Notes under the pieces: model-generated
Told to the model about the DNA's origin: nothing
What the model saw: the letters and a program-made list of their open reading frames with translations, nothing else
Database searches by the model: none
Position numbers and translations under genes: made by a program
Origin: Enterobacter chengduensis
GTDB taxonomy: Bacteria; Pseudomonadota; Gammaproteobacteria; Enterobacterales; Enterobacteriaceae
NCBI RefSeq assembly: GCF_001984825.2
Contig: NZ_CP043318.1
Coordinates: 3,348,001-3,412,000, forward strand
Length of the DNA stretch: 64,000 nt
Direction: 5' to 3'
Part shown: positions 9,509 through 20,725 of the stretch, piece by piece
Layout of the letters: each line of letters opens with the position of its first letter
How positions within the stretch are numbered: position 1 is the first letter of the stretch

Positions 9509-10150
9509 TTATTCAAAAAACTGGCTGATTTTCGCTTTTAAGATATCAATTGCAATGCGGTTTTTCCCTCCGCGCGGCACGATGATATCGGCATATTGTT
9601 TGGAGGGCTCAATAAACTGCAGGAACATCGGACGAACCGTCTTCTGGTATTGCGCCATGACCGAGTCCATCGAACGGCCGCGTTCATTCACGTCACGCTT
9701 GATGCGGCGCATCAGGCAGATATCCAGCGGGGTATCGACGAAAATCGAGAAGTTCATGGATTCACGCAGACGCGCGTCGGTCAGCAGCAGGATACCTTCA
9801 AGGATAATGACCTTTTTCGGCTCGATGCGGATGGTTTCCTGGGTGCGGGTGTGTTCTACGTAACTGTAAACGGGCAGCTCAATTGCCTGACCGCTCTTGA
9901 GCGCTTCTAAATGCTGGAACAGCAGGCTGTGATCCATCGCATTGGGATGGTCATAGTTGGTTTTGACGCGCTCTTCCATCGACAGATGGGATTGATCTTT
10001 GTAATAGCTGTCTTCGGGAATGACGCCGATATGCTCATCACCTACTTGTTCACGCAGTTCGCGATAAAGCGTACTGGCAATTAGACTTTTACCTGAAGCC
10101 GATGCGCCGGCGATGCCTATAATGACGCACTGATGAGACTTATCAGTCAT
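9509..10150 (-). CDS. udk: Uridine/cytidine kinase
   Basis: Phosphorylates uridine and cytidine to UMP and CMP in pyrimidine salvage, using GTP or ATP. The 213-residue protein starting [17 protein letters not shown] matches E. coli Udk in length. The P-loop is [11 protein letters not shown] (residues 12-22); the DSYYKD and NYDHP motifs and the EGILLL segment of uridine kinases are present. The open frame runs upstream to 10648, but family length and the conserved MTDKSHQ start place the real start at 10150. It is the first gene of udk-dcd-asmA, divergent from dgcE. Confidence 0.96.
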   Translation of the reverse strand: MTDKSHQCVIIGIAGASASGKSLIASTLYRELREQVGDEHIGVIPEDSYYKDQSHLSMEERVKTNYDHPNAMDHSLLFQHLEALKSGQAIELPVYSYVEHTRTQETIRIEPKKVIILEGILLLTDARLRESMNFSIFVDTPLDICLMRRIKRDVNERGRSMDSVMAQYQKTVRPMFLQFIEPSKQYADIIVPRGGKNRIAIDILKAKISQFFE

Positions 10151-10493
10151 AAATTTAGCGACCTGATTAACCTGGATGTTAAGGAAGGACGACGCCGGAG
10201 CGTCAAACGCGGCAATTATAGGGATTTCGCGGGCGTGATACCAGTCGAATGCACAGGTTCTGCGAGACGGGCCGAAAAGTGACGTTTTATTCCCTGAGTG
10301 AAATTTAAATGAACGTTTTTTCAGCGTTTCACCGTTTTTTTTCTCGGCGTCTCTATTTAATAAGTCTGCGATGTCAAATTCTGAGCGGTCGCCATATGAA
10401 TTGTAAATTGTTTGTACTAGCATAAACCAAATTATTAAATTCACGCGTTCGGACATCTTCCCTGACGGCATGGCGTCTCTGGATAAAGCGGTA
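10151..10493. other. Divergent intergenic region between udk and dgcE
   Basis: About 340 bases that must hold the divergent promoters of udk and dgcE. The part from about 10290 to 10450 is AT-rich. The udk frame remains open on the minus strand through this stretch, but the translated sequence is unlike the kinase family. No promoter hexamers or operator stood out clearly enough to call. Confidence 0.6.
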
Positions 10494-13400
10494 ATGAATA
10501 AACAATACCAGCGGGTTTTGGTTACCACCCCACATCCTTTAATACGACTTGTCTGTCTGGGCCTGGTCACCTTTATCTTTACCTTATTTTCGCTGGAGCT
10601 CACCCGCTTCGGTACCCTGCTGGCGCCGCTCTGGTTCCCCACCGCCATTATGATGGTGGCGTTTTACCGCCATGCAGGAAAAATGTGGCCGGGCATTGCC
10701 CTGGCCTGCTCGTTCGGCAATATTCTGGCCTCGTGGATGTTGTTCTCCTGGGCTGAGATAAACCCCATCTACACCGTCGTTAACGTTATTGAGGCCATCA
10801 TTGGTGCAGTGCTACTGCGCAAACTGCTCCCGTGGTATAACCCGCTGCAAAATTTGAGCGACTGGATCCGCCTCGCGATCGGCAGCGCGCTGGTGCCGCC
10901 GCTGGTGGGCGGTATTCTGGTCTCTTTGCTGGTCCCCGGCTCCGAGCCGCTGCGTAATTTTATCGTCTGGGTGTTGTCTGAATCCATTGGCGCGCTGGCG
11001 CTGGTGCCGCTGGGGCTGCTGTTTAAACCCCATTACCTGCTGCGCCACCGGGATCCGCGATTGCTCGTGGAAACGCTGGCCACCATGGCCGTGACGTTAG
11101 CCCTGAGCTGGGCCGCCATTACCTGGCTGCCGTGGCCCTTTACCTGCGTGATCGTCCTGCTCATGTGGAGCGCCGTGCGCCTGCCGCGGGTGGAAGCATT
11201 CCTCGTGTTTCTGGTCACCGTGATGGTCGTTTCGCTGATGATTGCCCATAACCCTTCAGCCCTGACCACGCAGCACGAAGGGCCAATGATGAACGCGCCG
11301 TGGCTGCCGTTCCTGATGCTCCTGCTTCCCGCGAACGTGATGACGATGGTGATGTACGCCTTCCGCGCCGAACGCAAACACATTACCGAAAGCGAGGCGC
11401 GTTTCCGTAACGCGATGGAGTATTCCGCCATCGGTATGGCGCTGGTCAGCATTGAGGGACAGTGGCTTCAGGCTAACAAGGCGCTGTGCACATTCCTCGG
11501 TTACAGCCAGACGGAGCTCCAGTCATTAACCTTCCAGCAGCTCACCTGGCCGGAAGACCTGGACACCGACCTCGAGCAGCTCGAACAGCTGGTCAACGGC
11601 GAGATCAATACCTATACCCTCGAGAAACGCTATTACACCCGCAACGGGGAAGTGGTGTGGGCGCTGCTTGCCGTCTCCGTCGTGCGTCATGCCGACGGCT
11701 CGCCGCTCTATTTTATCGCGCAGATTGAAGACATTAACGATCTGAAGCAGACCGAGTGGGTCAATAAACGCCTGATGGAGCGCATTACCCTCGCCAACGA
11801 AGCGGGCGGCATCGGCATCTGGGAGTGGGATCTGGAGCCCGACATTATCAGCTGGGATAAGCGGATGTTTGAACTCTATGAGATCCCGCCGCACATCAAG
11901 CCCACCTGGCAACTCTGGCACGACACGATGCTGCCGGAAGATCGCGCCCACGCTGAGCAGGTGCTGCGCGACTCGCTGATTTCCCGCCTGCCCTTCAAGC
12001 TGGAGTTCCGCATCCGCGTGAAGGAAGGCGTGCGTCATATTCGCTCCCTGGCGAACCGCGTGCTCAACAAGCAGGGTGAAGTCGAACGCCTGCTCGGCAT
12101 CAACATGGACATGACCGAAGTTAAGCAGCTCAACGAGGCCCTCTTCCAGGAAAAAGAGCGTCTGCACATTACCCTCGACTCCATCGGTGAAGCGGTGCTG
12201 TGCACCGATATCAACATGAACGTCACCTTTATGAACCCGGTCGCCGAGAAAATGAGCGGCTGGCTGCAGACCGAAGCTATTGGTCAGCCGATCCTGAAGG
12301 TGCTGCACATCACCTTTGGTGAAAAAGGGCCGCTGATGGAGAATATTCACAGCGGCGATATGTCCCGTTCCGATATCGATCAGGACGTGGTGCTGAACTG
12401 CCGCACCGGGGGAAATTTCGATATTCATTACAGCATTACGCCGCTCAGCACGCTGGATGGGCAGAATATTGGCTCGGTTATCGTCATTCAGGACGTGACC
12501 GAGTCGCGCAAAATGCTGCGCCAGCTGAGCTACAGCGCCTCCCACGATGCCCTGACCCATCTTGCAAACCGGGTCAGCTTCGAAAGCCATCTCAAACGGC
12601 TCCTGCAGACCGTTCGCGAAACGCGCCAGCGTCATGCCCTGGTCTTTATCGACCTCGATCGCTTCAAAGCCGTCAACGATACGGCTGGCCATGCGGCGGG
12701 TGATGCCCTGCTGCGAGAGCTTGCTTCCCTGATGTTGACCATGCTCCGCTCCAGCGACGTGCTGGCGCGTCTTGGGGGAGATGAGTTCGGGTTACTGCTA
12801 CCGGACTGCAACATAGAAAGCGCGCGCTATATCGCCGGTCGCCTGATCCATACGATCAATGACTATCACTTTACGTGGGAAGGCCGTCTGCACCGTATCG
12901 GCGCCAGCGCCGGCATCACGCTGATTGATGAAAATAACCATCAGGCGTCGGAGGTGATGTCCCAGGCGGACATTGCCTGTTACGCCTCGAAAAACAGCGG
13001 CCGTGGCATGGTGACGGTGTACGAGCCCCAGCAGGAGCGGGATCACCACACGCGCAGCATGATGTCGCTTGATGAACAGTGGCACATGATTAAGGACAAT
13101 CATCTGATGATGATTGCCCGCAGCGTCGCCTCCCCGCGCATCCCGGAGAGCAGTAATTTCTGGCTGCTGTCGTTTCGTCTGTGGACCAGCCAGGGCGAAG
13201 TGCTGGAAGAGCACGCCTTCCGCTCGGGCCTGGCGGAGCCTGAGCTTCTGCACGCCCTCGACAGGCGTATCTTTAGCGAATTTTTCCGTGTCTCTGCCGC
13301 ACAGGTCGCCAGCAAAGGCATGGGGGTGGCGCTGCCGCTCTCGGAGGCCGGCTTAGCCAGCGTGACGCTGGTTGATGAACTTCTCGACCTGCTGGATAAA

Positions 13401-13823
13401 AGCCCCATGCCGGGCCGGCTCCTGCATCTGGTCATCTCTGTCGACGTGGTGTGCAGCACGGACCAGAACCTGCAGCGGGGTCTGCAAAAGCTTCGCCAGG
13501 CGGGCTGCCGCGTCATCTTTAGCCAGGTGGGTCGCGACATGAACGTCTTTAGCCACCTGAGCGCCAATATGGCCGACTATCTGATGCTGGACGCAGAGGT
13601 GGTAAGCAACGTGTATGGCAACCTGATGGATGAGATGACGGTGACCATTGTTCAGGGCCACGCCCAGCGTCTGGGGATGAAAACCATCGCGGGCCCGTGT
13701 AATCAGCCCATCATGATGGATACGCTCTCCGGTATCGGCATCGATTTTATCTACGGTGACACCATCGCCGAGCCGCAGCCGCTGGATCTACTGCTCAACG
13801 CCAGCTATTTCGCCATTAACTGA
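10494..13823 (+). CDS. dgcE: Diguanylate cyclase DgcE with MASE1, PAS, GGDEF and degenerate EAL domains
   Basis: Large membrane-bound cyclic-di-GMP synthase that in E. coli feeds curli and biofilm control through the CsgD network. The 1109-residue protein begins [15 protein letters not shown], aligned with the E. coli start (1105 residues); an ATG 24 bases upstream is less likely. The MASE1 sensor with about eight to ten membrane helices fills residues 1 to about 290. Three PAS/PAC modules follow ([15 protein letters not shown] near 305; [15 protein letters not shown] near 430; [14 protein letters not shown] near 560). The catalytic GGDEF sits at residues 761-765. The C-terminal part resembles an EAL domain without its canonical motif, so phosphodiesterase activity is unlikely. 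The last 36 bases overlap convergent alkA. Confidence 0.95.
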   Translation: MNKQYQRVLVTTPHPLIRLVCLGLVTFIFTLFSLELTRFGTLLAPLWFPTAIMMVAFYRHAGKMWPGIALACSFGNILASWMLFSWAEINPIYTVVNVIEAIIGAVLLRKLLPWYNPLQNLSDWIRLAIGSALVPPLVGGILVSLLVPGSEPLRNFIVWVLSESIGALALVPLGLLFKPHYLLRHRDPRLLVETLATMAVTLALSWAAITWLPWPFTCVIVLLMWSAVRLPRVEAFLVFLVTVMVVSLMIAHNPSALTTQHEGPMMNAPWLPFLMLLLPANVMTMVMYAFRAERKHITESEARFRNAMEYSAIGMALVSIEGQWLQANKALCTFLGYSQTELQSLTFQQLTWPEDLDTDLEQLEQLVNGEINTYTLEKRYYTRNGEVVWALLAVSVVRHADGSPLYFIAQIEDINDLKQTEWVNKRLMERITLANEAGGIGIWEWDLEPDIISWDKRMFELYEIPPHIKPTWQLWHDTMLPEDRAHAEQVLRDSLISRLPFKLEFRIRVKEGVRHIRSLANRVLNKQGEVERLLGINMDMTEVKQLNEALFQEKERLHITLDSIGEAVLCTDINMNVTFMNPVAEKMSGWLQTEAIGQPILKVLHITFGEKGPLMENIHSGDMSRSDIDQDVVLNCRTGGNFDIHYSITPLSTLDGQNIGSVIVIQDVTESRKMLRQLSYSASHDALTHLANRVSFESHLKRLLQTVRETRQRHALVFIDLDRFKAVNDTAGHAAGDALLRELASLMLTMLRSSDVLARLGGDEFGLLLPDCNIESARYIAGRLIHTINDYHFTWEGRLHRIGASAGITLIDENNHQASEVMSQADIACYASKNSGRGMVTVYEPQQERDHHTRSMMSLDEQWHMIKDNHLMMIARSVASPRIPESSNFWLLSFRLWTSQGEVLEEHAFRSGLAEPELLHALDRRIFSEFFRVSAAQVASKGMGVALPLSEAGLASVTLVDELLDLLDKSPMPGRLLHLVISVDVVCSTDQNLQRGLQKLRQAGCRVIFSQVGRDMNVFSHLSANMADYLMLDAEVVSNVYGNLMDEMTVTIVQGHAQRLGMKTIAGPCNQPIMMDTLSGIGIDFIYGDTIAEPQPLDLLLNASYFAIN

Positions 13824-14660
13824 CGGCGTCCAGCCGTCGGTATACCAGATGTGCAGCAGCGCGTAAGAGCGCCACGGCCGCCAGCGCTCGGCATAGCGAC
13901 GAATTTGCGCGGGGGTCATTCCGGCGAAGCGTTGCTTAATCAGATAATCGTCCGGCAGAAACACATCTTTCGCCTGCCAGCCGCGCAGGGCCAGGTAGTT
14001 TGCCGTCCAGCGGCCGATTCCCGGACGCTGCTGGAGCGCCTTCATGCCCGCCTCAACGTTTTCAGGCGGCGTCAGCGGAAACGTCCCGTCAACGGCTGAC
14101 TGCGCCAGATGAATCAGCGACTCCGCGCGTTTTAACGGCATGCCCAACGCCTTCAGCGCCAGCGGGTCCGCTGCCGCCAGCGCCTCCGGCGGCGGGAAAC
14201 AGCGATACCCCGGACAATCCGCGATCGGTTCGCCGCACAGCGCCACCACGCGCGACGTCAGCTTCGCCGCCATCGACACGCTCACCAGCTGCCCGAGGAT
14301 CGCCCGGACGCCCTGCTCGTACGCATCCATCGCTCCCGGCAGGCGTAAGCCTGGCCGCGCCGCGCCGAGATCGCCCAGCGCATCCGCGATGTGCTGCGGG
14401 TTACAGGCGAGATCGAAAAGGCGTTCTATGCGTTCCAGGCACGTCTGCGCAACCGGGATTAACCCCGGGCTGAGCGTCACGGTCAGCGTATGGGTGGCGA
14501 TATCCGGCGTCACGCGGAAGATCCCCTGATGCCCTTCGCAGGCAAAACTGCGCTCGTAGTCGTCTTGCGTGACGGTTTCAATGCCCGTCACCGCACGCGC
14601 GCCAAGAAAGCCAAACATCCACTGCCAGTCGTAAGGGGGAAGCCAGGTCAGGGTATACAT
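13788..14660 (-). CDS. alkA: DNA-3-methyladenine glycosylase II
   Basis: Monofunctional base-excision glycosylase of the adaptive response that removes alkylated purines such as 3-methyladenine. The 290-residue product starting MYTLTWLPPYDW is eight longer than E. coli AlkA (282), because its C-terminus reads on after IWYTDGW into the tail of dgcE on the other strand. The helix-hairpin-helix segment (RPGIGRWTANYLALRG) and the following catalytic Asp in VFLPDDYLIKQRF (about residue 238) are intact. An upstream in-frame start at 14747 would add 29 residues with no counterpart in the family and is not used. An Ada-responsive promoter is expected upstream but was not identified. Confidence 0.95.
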   Translation of the reverse strand: MYTLTWLPPYDWQWMFGFLGARAVTGIETVTQDDYERSFACEGHQGIFRVTPDIATHTLTVTLSPGLIPVAQTCLERIERLFDLACNPQHIADALGDLGAARPGLRLPGAMDAYEQGVRAILGQLVSVSMAAKLTSRVVALCGEPIADCPGYRCFPPPEALAAADPLALKALGMPLKRAESLIHLAQSAVDGTFPLTPPENVEAGMKALQQRPGIGRWTANYLALRGWQAKDVFLPDDYLIKQRFAGMTPAQIRRYAERWRPWRSYALLHIWYTDGWTPSVNGEIAGVEQ

Positions 14661-14790
14661 CGTTGCTCCTTTTTTGTTCCCCTCAAGATAAACGCAAAAG
14701 TCCTGTTGCGCCTTGCTTTCATATTCCTGTTGTCGCAGGAGAGGCATTCCGCTAAAGTCTCGCCCCTTCTCACCGGCATGGGGATTTATT

Positions 14791-16143
14791 GTGTTTATTG
14801 GATTCGACTACGGTACGGCAAACTGCTCGGTTGCGGTTATGCAAAACGGACAGCCGCAGCTCCTGAAAATGGAAAAAGAGAGCACGCTGCTGCCCTCAAT
14901 GCTCTGCGCGCCGACGCGTGAAGCGGTAAGCGAATGGCTGTTCCGCCACCATCAGGTTCCGGCCACGGCGGCTGAGACCCAGGCGCTGCTGCGCCGGGCG
15001 GTTAGCTTTAACCGCGAGGAAGATATCGACGTTACCCCGTCCAGCGTGCAGTTTGGTCTCTCTTCGCTCGGGCACTACATCGAAGACCCCGAAGAGGTCT
15101 ACTTCGTTAAGTCGCCAAAATCTTTTCTCGGCGCCAGCGGCCTGAAGCCGCAGCAGGTGGCGATGTTCGAAGACCTGGTGTGCGCGATGATGCTGCATAT
15201 TCGCAATCAGGCGCAGACGCAGGTCACTGATTCGATTACCCAGGCGGTGATTGGCCGCCCGATCAACTTCCAGGGGCTGGGCGGCGACGAGGCTAACCAG
15301 CAGGCGCAGGGGATCCTTGAACGCGCGGCGCACCGCGCTGGCTTTCGCGACGTGGTGTTCCAGTATGAGCCGGTTGCCGCGGGGCTGGACTTTGAAGCCA
15401 CGCTGACGGAAGAGAAGCGCGTACTCGTCGTGGATATCGGCGGGGGAACGACGGACTGCTCGCTGCTGCTGATGGGCCCCCAGTGGCATAGCCGTCGCGA
15501 TCGCGAAAACAGCCTGCTCGGGCACAGCGGCTGCCGCGTGGGCGGTAACGATCTTGACATCGCGCTGGCCTTCAAGAGCCTGATGCCGCTGCTCGGCATG
15601 GGCGGGCAAACGGAAAAGGGCATCGCCCTGCCGATCCTGCCGTGGTGGAACGCGATTGCCATCAACGACGTGCCTGCACAGAGTGATTTTTACAGCACCG
15701 CCAACGGTCGCCTGCTGAACGATCTGGTGCGCGACGCGCAGGACGCCGATAAGGTCGCGCTGCTGTACAAAGTGTGGCGTCAGCGCCTCAGCTACCGCGT
15801 GGTGCGTACCGCGGAGGAGAGCAAAATTGCCCTTTCCGACCGCGCTGAGCACGCGGTCGCCCTGCCGTTTATCAGCGACGATCTGGCCACCGCGATTTCG
15901 CAGGACGGCCTGGAAACGGCGCTCGCACAGCCGCTGCAGCGTATTCTGGAGCAGGTGCAGCTGGCGCTGGAGAACGGCAAGGAGAAGCCGGACGTTATCT
16001 ACCTGACCGGCGGCAGCGCCCGTTCGCCGCTGATCAAGAAAGCGCTGGCCGAACAGCTGCCGGGCATTCCGATTGCCGGTGGGGATGACTTTGGCTCCGT
16101 TACCGCAGGGCTGGCGCGCTGGGCGCAGGTGATGTTTAGCTAG
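14791..16143 (+). CDS. yegD: Hsp70-family chaperone-like protein YegD
   Basis: A short Hsp70/actin-fold ATPase of unknown client range. The GTG start at 14791 gives VFIGFDYGTANCS and exactly 450 residues, the length of E. coli YegD; an ATG start at 14713 would add 26 unmatched residues. The nucleotide-binding motifs are clear: phosphate 1 (FIGFDYGTANCSVAV), phosphate 2 (VLVVDIGGGTTDCSLLL, about residue 210) and adenosine (IYLTGGSARSPLI, about residue 408). A full Hsp70 substrate-binding domain is absent, as in the E. coli protein. It is monocistronic here; yegI, found next to it in K-12, is not between yegD and mdtA. Confidence 0.95.
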   Translation: MFIGFDYGTANCSVAVMQNGQPQLLKMEKESTLLPSMLCAPTREAVSEWLFRHHQVPATAAETQALLRRAVSFNREEDIDVTPSSVQFGLSSLGHYIEDPEEVYFVKSPKSFLGASGLKPQQVAMFEDLVCAMMLHIRNQAQTQVTDSITQAVIGRPINFQGLGGDEANQQAQGILERAAHRAGFRDVVFQYEPVAAGLDFEATLTEEKRVLVVDIGGGTTDCSLLLMGPQWHSRRDRENSLLGHSGCRVGGNDLDIALAFKSLMPLLGMGGQTEKGIALPILPWWNAIAINDVPAQSDFYSTANGRLLNDLVRDAQDADKVALLYKVWRQRLSYRVVRTAEESKIALSDRAEHAVALPFISDDLATAISQDGLETALAQPLQRILEQVQLALENGKEKPDVIYLTGGSARSPLIKKALAEQLPGIPIAGGDDFGSVTAGLARWAQVMFS

Positions 16144-16166
16144 TGTTGTTGCGGTGCGGTCTGTTG

Positions 16167-16200
16167 CCCTCACCCCGGCCCTCTCCCACGGGGAGAGGGT
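16167..16200. repeat. REP-type palindrome downstream of yegD
   Basis: GCCCTCACCCCGGCCCTCTC followed by CCACGGGGAGAGGGT, the inverse of the unit at 6897-6930. It is followed by GCAAACACC and an AACGGCAAC/GTTGCCGTT hairpin, so a composite of about 70 bases is shared, in inverted orientation, with the yegH-asmA gap. Confidence 0.8.
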
Positions 16201-16210
16201 GCAAACACCA

Positions 16211-16240
16211 AAAACGGCAACATCCGTTGCCGTTTGCATT
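16211..16240. terminator. Hairpin, probable yegD terminator
   Basis: Stem AAACGGCAAC / GTTGCCGTTT (16212-16221 and 16226-16235) with an ATCC loop. The U-tract on the plus strand is short (TTTGCATTT), so termination may be weak; on the minus strand the stem would be followed by TTTTTGG. Confidence 0.6.
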
Positions 16241-16245
16241 TACCT

Positions 16246-16280
16246 TGTAGGCCGGGTAAGGCGAAGCCGCCACCCGGCTA
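16246..16280. repeat. REP element (GCCGGGTAAGGCG type)
   Basis: A classic enterobacterial REP unit, TAGGCCGGGTAAGGCGAAGC then CGCCACCCGGC, able to fold on itself. The same unit recurs at 33214-33249 and 59395-59426. Confidence 0.9.
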
Positions 16281-16321
16281 AAAAGAGCGCCACACTCAGA
16301 CAATTCCAGACAGTCTTCCAT

Positions 16322-16339
16322 ATTTCCTCCATTTTTCCG
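16322..16339 (+). promoter_or_regulatory. Candidate BaeR box upstream of mdtA
   Basis: The stretch ATTTCCTCCATTTTTCCG keeps the CTCCAT core of the published E. coli BaeR box (TTTTTCTCCATDATTGGC) and matches it at about 12 of 18 positions. It lies 61 bases before the mdtA start. The operon encodes its own regulator pair BaeSR, so autoregulation through this site is expected; binding is inferred. Confidence 0.5.
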
Positions 16340-16400
16340 CTGTGTTGCCTGACTAAACTAGTATCATTCCCCGAAGTCTTCAGGATGAGAACGTATAACG

Positions 16401-17603
16401 ATGAAAGGCAGTAACAAATCCCGCTGGGCAATCGCCGCTGGCATCATTGTGGTGGCACTTGCCGCCGCCTGGTACTGGCACAGCCAATCCGCAAACTCTG
16501 GCGCACCCGCCGGTGCCAACAGCGCATCACAGCGCCCGGCAGGCGGTGGGCGTCACGGCATGCGCGGCGGCGCGCTTGCACCTGTACAGGCGGCGACGGC
16601 GGTGAATAAAGCCGTTCCTCGCTATCTTACAGGACTTGGGACCATTACCGCCGCCAACACCGCGACGGTGCGCAGCCGCGTTGACGGCCAGCTCATCGCG
16701 ATCCACTTCCAGGAAGGTCAGCAGGTTAAAGCCGGCGATCTGCTGGCGGAAATCGACCCGAGCCAGTTTAAGGTCACCCTCGCCCAGGCGCAGGGCCAGC
16801 TCGCGAAAGACAACGCCACCCTTGCCAACGCCCGGCGCGATTTAGCGCGCTATCAGCAGCTGGTAAAAACCAACCTGGTCTCGCGTCAGGAGCTGGACAC
16901 CCAGCAGTCGCTGGTCAGCGAAACGCTGGGCACCATCAAAGCCGACGAGGCCGCCGTCGCCAGCGCGCAGCTGCAGCTCGACTGGAGCCGCATCACCGCG
17001 CCGATTGACGGACGCGTGGGCCTGAAGCAGGTCGATATCGGCAACCAGATCTCCAGCGGCGACACCACGGGCATCGTGGTGATCACCCAGACTCACCCGA
17101 TTGATTTAGTCTTCACCCTGCCGGAGAGCGACATTGCGACAGTCATGCAGGCGCAGAAAGCCGGAAAGGGCCTGGTGGTGGAAGCCTGGGACCGCACCAA
17201 CAAGCAGAAGCTCAGCGAAGGTTCCCTGCTCAGCCTGGATAACCAGATCGACACCACTACCGGCACCATCAAGCTGAAGGCGCGCTTTAATAACCAGGAC
17301 GATGCCCTCTTCCCGAACCAGTTCGTGAACGCGCGGATGCTGGTTGCCACCGAAGAGAACGCGGTGGTGATCCCCACCGCCGCGCTGCAGATGGGTAACG
17401 AGGGTAACTTCGTCTGGGTGCTTAACGGCGACAATAAGGTCAGCAAGCACCTGGTGAAAACCGGTATTCAGGACAGCCAGACGGTAGTGATCGCCGCAGG
17501 CCTTTCCGCAGGCGACCGCGTGGTCACCGACGGCATCGACCGTCTGACCGAAGGGGCCAAAGTGGAAGTGGTTGAACCTGCGAAACAGGGAGTGAAATCC
17601 TGA
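16401..17603 (+). CDS. mdtA: Multidrug efflux periplasmic adaptor MdtA
   Basis: Membrane-fusion protein that links the MdtB/MdtC inner-membrane pump to TolC, exporting bile salts, novobiocin and other drugs. The 400-residue protein has an N-terminal signal/anchor helix ([18 protein letters not shown]), a glycine-rich linker, the biotinyl-lipoyl half motifs ([20 protein letters not shown]), an alpha-hairpin (about 115-190) and the beta-barrel/membrane-proximal domains. The C-terminus is about 15 residues shorter than in E. coli MdtA (415), in a poorly conserved tail. Its stop codon overlaps the mdtB start by one base (TGATG). Confidence 0.96.
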   Translation: MKGSNKSRWAIAAGIIVVALAAAWYWHSQSANSGAPAGANSASQRPAGGGRHGMRGGALAPVQAATAVNKAVPRYLTGLGTITAANTATVRSRVDGQLIAIHFQEGQQVKAGDLLAEIDPSQFKVTLAQAQGQLAKDNATLANARRDLARYQQLVKTNLVSRQELDTQQSLVSETLGTIKADEAAVASAQLQLDWSRITAPIDGRVGLKQVDIGNQISSGDTTGIVVITQTHPIDLVFTLPESDIATVMQAQKAGKGLVVEAWDRTNKQKLSEGSLLSLDNQIDTTTGTIKLKARFNNQDDALFPNQFVNARMLVATEENAVVIPTAALQMGNEGNFVWVLNGDNKVSKHLVKTGIQDSQTVVIAAGLSAGDRVVTDGIDRLTEGAKVEVVEPAKQGVKS

Positions 17604-20600
17604 TGCAGGTGATGCCCCCAGGCTCTACAGGTGGGCCGTCACGCCTGTTTATCCTCCGTCCTGTCGCTACCACGCTGCTGATGGTGGCGATCCTGCTCGC
17701 CGGGATTATCGGCTACCGCTTCCTGCCCGTGTCGGCGCTGCCGGAGGTAGATTACCCGACCATTCAGGTGGTGACGCTGTATCCCGGCGCCAGCCCGGAT
17801 GTAGTCACGTCCGCCATTACCGCCCCGCTGGAGCGCCAGTTCGGGCAGATGTCGGGGCTAAAACAGATGTCCTCCCAGAGTTCCGGCGGGGCCTCCGTCG
17901 TGACGCTGCAGTTCCAGCTGTCGCTGTCGCTGGACGTCGCCGAGCAGGAGGTGCAGGCCGCCATCAACGCCGCCACCAACCTGCTGCCGTCAGACCTGCC
18001 TAACCCGCCGGTCTACAGCAAGGTGAATCCGGCGGATCCGCCGATCGTGACGCTGGCCGTCACCTCCTCCGCCATGCCGATGACGCAGGTCGAAGACATG
18101 GTTGAAACGCGCGTGGCGCAGAAGATTTCTCAGGTGTCCGGCGTCGGGCTCGTTACGCTGGCAGGCGGCCAGCGCCCGGCGGTGCGCGTCAAGCTGAACG
18201 CGCAGGCGATTGCCGCGCTGGGGCTGACCAGCGAAACCATCCGCAGCGCGATTAGCAGTGCCAACGTCAACTCGGCGAAAGGCTCGCTGGACGGCCCGAC
18301 CCGCGCGGTCACCCTCTCCGCCAACGACCAGATGCAGTCCGCGGATGAATACCGCCAGCTGATAATCGCCTACCAGAACGGCGCGCCGGTCCGTCTGGGC
18401 GACGTGGCGACGGTGGAGCAAGGGGCGGAAAACAGCTGGCTCGGCGCATGGGCCAACAAGCAGCAGGCGATCGTGATGAACGTCCAGCGCCAGCCGGGCG
18501 CTAACATCATCGAAACCGCCGACAGCATCCGCACCATGCTGCCGCAGCTGATCGACAGCCTGCCGAAATCGGTCAGCGTGAAGGTGCTTTCCGACCGCAC
18601 CACCAACATTCGCGCGTCGGTGACCGACACCCAGTTCGAGCTGATGCTGGCCATTGCGCTGGTGGTGATGATCATCTATCTGTTCCTGCGCAACGTCCCG
18701 GCGACCATTATTCCCGCCGTCGCCGTGCCGCTCTCGCTGGTCGGCACCTTTGCGGTGATGGTGTTCCTCGATTTTTCGATCAATAACCTGACGCTGATGG
18801 CGCTCACCATCGCCACCGGCTTCGTGGTGGACGACGCCATCGTGGTTATCGAGAACATCTCGCGCTATATCGAGAAAGGCGAAAAACCGCTGGCGGCGGC
18901 GCTGAAGGGCGCGGGCGAGATCGGCTTTACCATTATCTCCCTGACCTTCTCGCTGATTGCGGTGCTGATCCCGCTGCTGTTTATGGGCGATATCGTCGGG
19001 CGGCTGTTCCGCGAGTTTGCCGTGACGCTGGCGGTAGCCATTCTGATCTCCGCCGTGGTGTCGCTGACCCTGACGCCGATGATGTGCGCCCGCATGCTGA
19101 GCCACGCGTCCCTGCGCAGGCAAAACCGCTTCTCGCGCGCCTCCGAGCGGATGTTCGAGCGCATTATTGCCGCCTACGGTCGGGTGCTGGCGAAAGTGCT
19201 GAACCATCCTTGGGCCACGCTCGGCGTGGCTCTGGGCACGCTGGCGCTCAGCGTGATGCTGTGGATTTTCATTCCGAAAGGCTTCTTCCCCATCCAGGAC
19301 AACGGCATTATTCAGGGCACGCTTCAGGCCCCGCAGTCGGTTTCCTTCGCCAACATGGCCCAGCGCCAGCAGCAGGTGTCTGAGATCGTCATGAAGGACC
19401 CGGCGGTCGAGAGCCTGACCTCCTACGTGGGCGTCGACGGCACCAACCCGTCGCTCAACAGCGCGCGTCTGCAGATCAACCTCAAGCCGCTGGACGAGCG
19501 CGACGATCGCGTCAACGCCGTCATTGAGCGGCTGCAAAGCGCCGTCGCGCGCGTGCCGGGCGTGGAGCTTTACCTGCAGCCGATACAGGATTTGACCATT
19601 GATACCCAGGTCAGCCGCACGCAGTATCAGTTCACGCTGCAGGCCACCTCGCTGGATGCCCTCAGCACCTGGGTGCCGCAGCTGGTGAATAAGCTTAACA
19701 CCCTGCCGCAGCTCGCCGACGTCAGCAGCGACTGGCAGGACAAAGGCCTGGCGGCGTACGTGAACGTCAACCGCGATACCGCCAGCCGTCTCGGCATTAC
19801 CATGGCGGACGTGGATAACGCCCTGTATAACGCCTTCGGGCAGCGCCTGATCTCCACCATCTACACCCAGGCGAACCAGTACCGCGTGGTGCTGGAGCAC
19901 AACACGGAGAACACGCCCGGCCTTGCGGGGCTGGACTCGGTGCGCCTGACCAGCAAAGACGGCGGGATTGTGCCGCTGAGCGCTATCGCCACGGTGGAGG
20001 AGCGCTATACCCCGCTGTCGATTAACCATCTGGATCAGTTCCCGTCCACCACCATCTCCTTCAACGTGCCGAACAATTACTCTCTCGGCGAAGCGGTGGA
20101 GGCCATTCAGGCGGCTGAAAAAGCGCTCAGCTTCCCGTCCGATATCCAGACCCAGTTCCAGGGCAGCACCCTGGCGTTCCAGGCCGCGCTGGGCAACACC
20201 ATCTGGCTTATCGTCGCGGCGGTCGTGGCGATGTACATCGTGCTCGGGGTGCTGTACGAGAGCTTTATCCACCCGATCACCATCCTCTCTACCCTGCCGA
20301 CCGCGGGCGTGGGGGCGCTGCTGGCGCTGATGCTGGCGGGCAGCGAGCTGGACGTCATTGCCATTATCGGCATTATCCTGCTTATCGGGATCGTAAAGAA
20401 AAACGCCATCATGATGATCGACTTCGCCCTGGCCGCCGAGCGCGAGCAGGGCATGTCGCCACGGGATGCGATTTTCCAGGCCTGCCTGCTGCGTTTTCGT
20501 CCGATCCTGATGACCACGCTGGCGGCCCTGCTGGGCGCGCTGCCGCTGATGCTCAGCACCGGCGTCGGGGCGGAGCTGCGCCGTCCGCTGGGGATCGGCA

Positions 20601-20725
20601 TGGTCGGCGGTCTGCTGGTGAGCCAGGTATTAACCCTGTTCACCACGCCGGTGATATATCTGCTGTTTGACCGCCTGGCGCTGTGGGCCAAAAGCCGCTT
20701 CCCGAAACGTGAAGAGGAGGCATAA
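17603..20725 (+). CDS. mdtB: RND efflux transporter subunit MdtB
   Basis: Inner-membrane resistance-nodulation-division pump that forms heterotrimers with MdtC (two MdtB to one MdtC in E. coli) and exports substrates through MdtA and TolC. At 1040 residues it equals the E. coli length. Expected RND features are visible: a first transmembrane helix after [18 protein letters not shown], two large periplasmic loops, the [20 protein letters not shown] segment of TM4 with the proton-relay acidic pair, and the second half repeat ending at [20 protein letters not shown]. Translation is coupled to mdtA by a one-base overlap. Confidence 0.97.
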   Translation: MQVMPPGSTGGPSRLFILRPVATTLLMVAILLAGIIGYRFLPVSALPEVDYPTIQVVTLYPGASPDVVTSAITAPLERQFGQMSGLKQMSSQSSGGASVVTLQFQLSLSLDVAEQEVQAAINAATNLLPSDLPNPPVYSKVNPADPPIVTLAVTSSAMPMTQVEDMVETRVAQKISQVSGVGLVTLAGGQRPAVRVKLNAQAIAALGLTSETIRSAISSANVNSAKGSLDGPTRAVTLSANDQMQSADEYRQLIIAYQNGAPVRLGDVATVEQGAENSWLGAWANKQQAIVMNVQRQPGANIIETADSIRTMLPQLIDSLPKSVSVKVLSDRTTNIRASVTDTQFELMLAIALVVMIIYLFLRNVPATIIPAVAVPLSLVGTFAVMVFLDFSINNLTLMALTIATGFVVDDAIVVIENISRYIEKGEKPLAAALKGAGEIGFTIISLTFSLIAVLIPLLFMGDIVGRLFREFAVTLAVAILISAVVSLTLTPMMCARMLSHASLRRQNRFSRASERMFERIIAAYGRVLAKVLNHPWATLGVALGTLALSVMLWIFIPKGFFPIQDNGIIQGTLQAPQSVSFANMAQRQQQVSEIVMKDPAVESLTSYVGVDGTNPSLNSARLQINLKPLDERDDRVNAVIERLQSAVARVPGVELYLQPIQDLTIDTQVSRTQYQFTLQATSLDALSTWVPQLVNKLNTLPQLADVSSDWQDKGLAAYVNVNRDTASRLGITMADVDNALYNAFGQRLISTIYTQANQYRVVLEHNTENTPGLAGLDSVRLTSKDGGIVPLSAIATVEERYTPLSINHLDQFPSTTISFNVPNNYSLGEAVEAIQAAEKALSFPSDIQTQFQGSTLAFQAALGNTIWLIVAAVVAMYIVLGVLYESFIHPITILSTLPTAGVGALLALMLAGSELDVIAIIGIILLIGIVKKNAIMMIDFALAAEREQGMSPRDAIFQACLLRFRPILMTTLAALLGALPLMLSTGVGAELRRPLGIGMVGGLLVSQVLTLFTTPVIYLLFDRLALWAKSRFPKREEEA

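Noticed and set aside
10151..10648. Minus-strand extension of the udk frame by 166 residues
   Set aside because: The kinase family starts at MTDKSHQ with 213 residues; the extension runs through the dgcE promoter and into dgcE, and shows no family resemblance.
17990..20272. A 760-codon open frame antisense to mdtB
   Set aside because: It mirrors a high-GC gene with strong third-position bias; its translation is His/Arg/Gln-rich and domain-free, while mdtB on the plus strand is clearly real.
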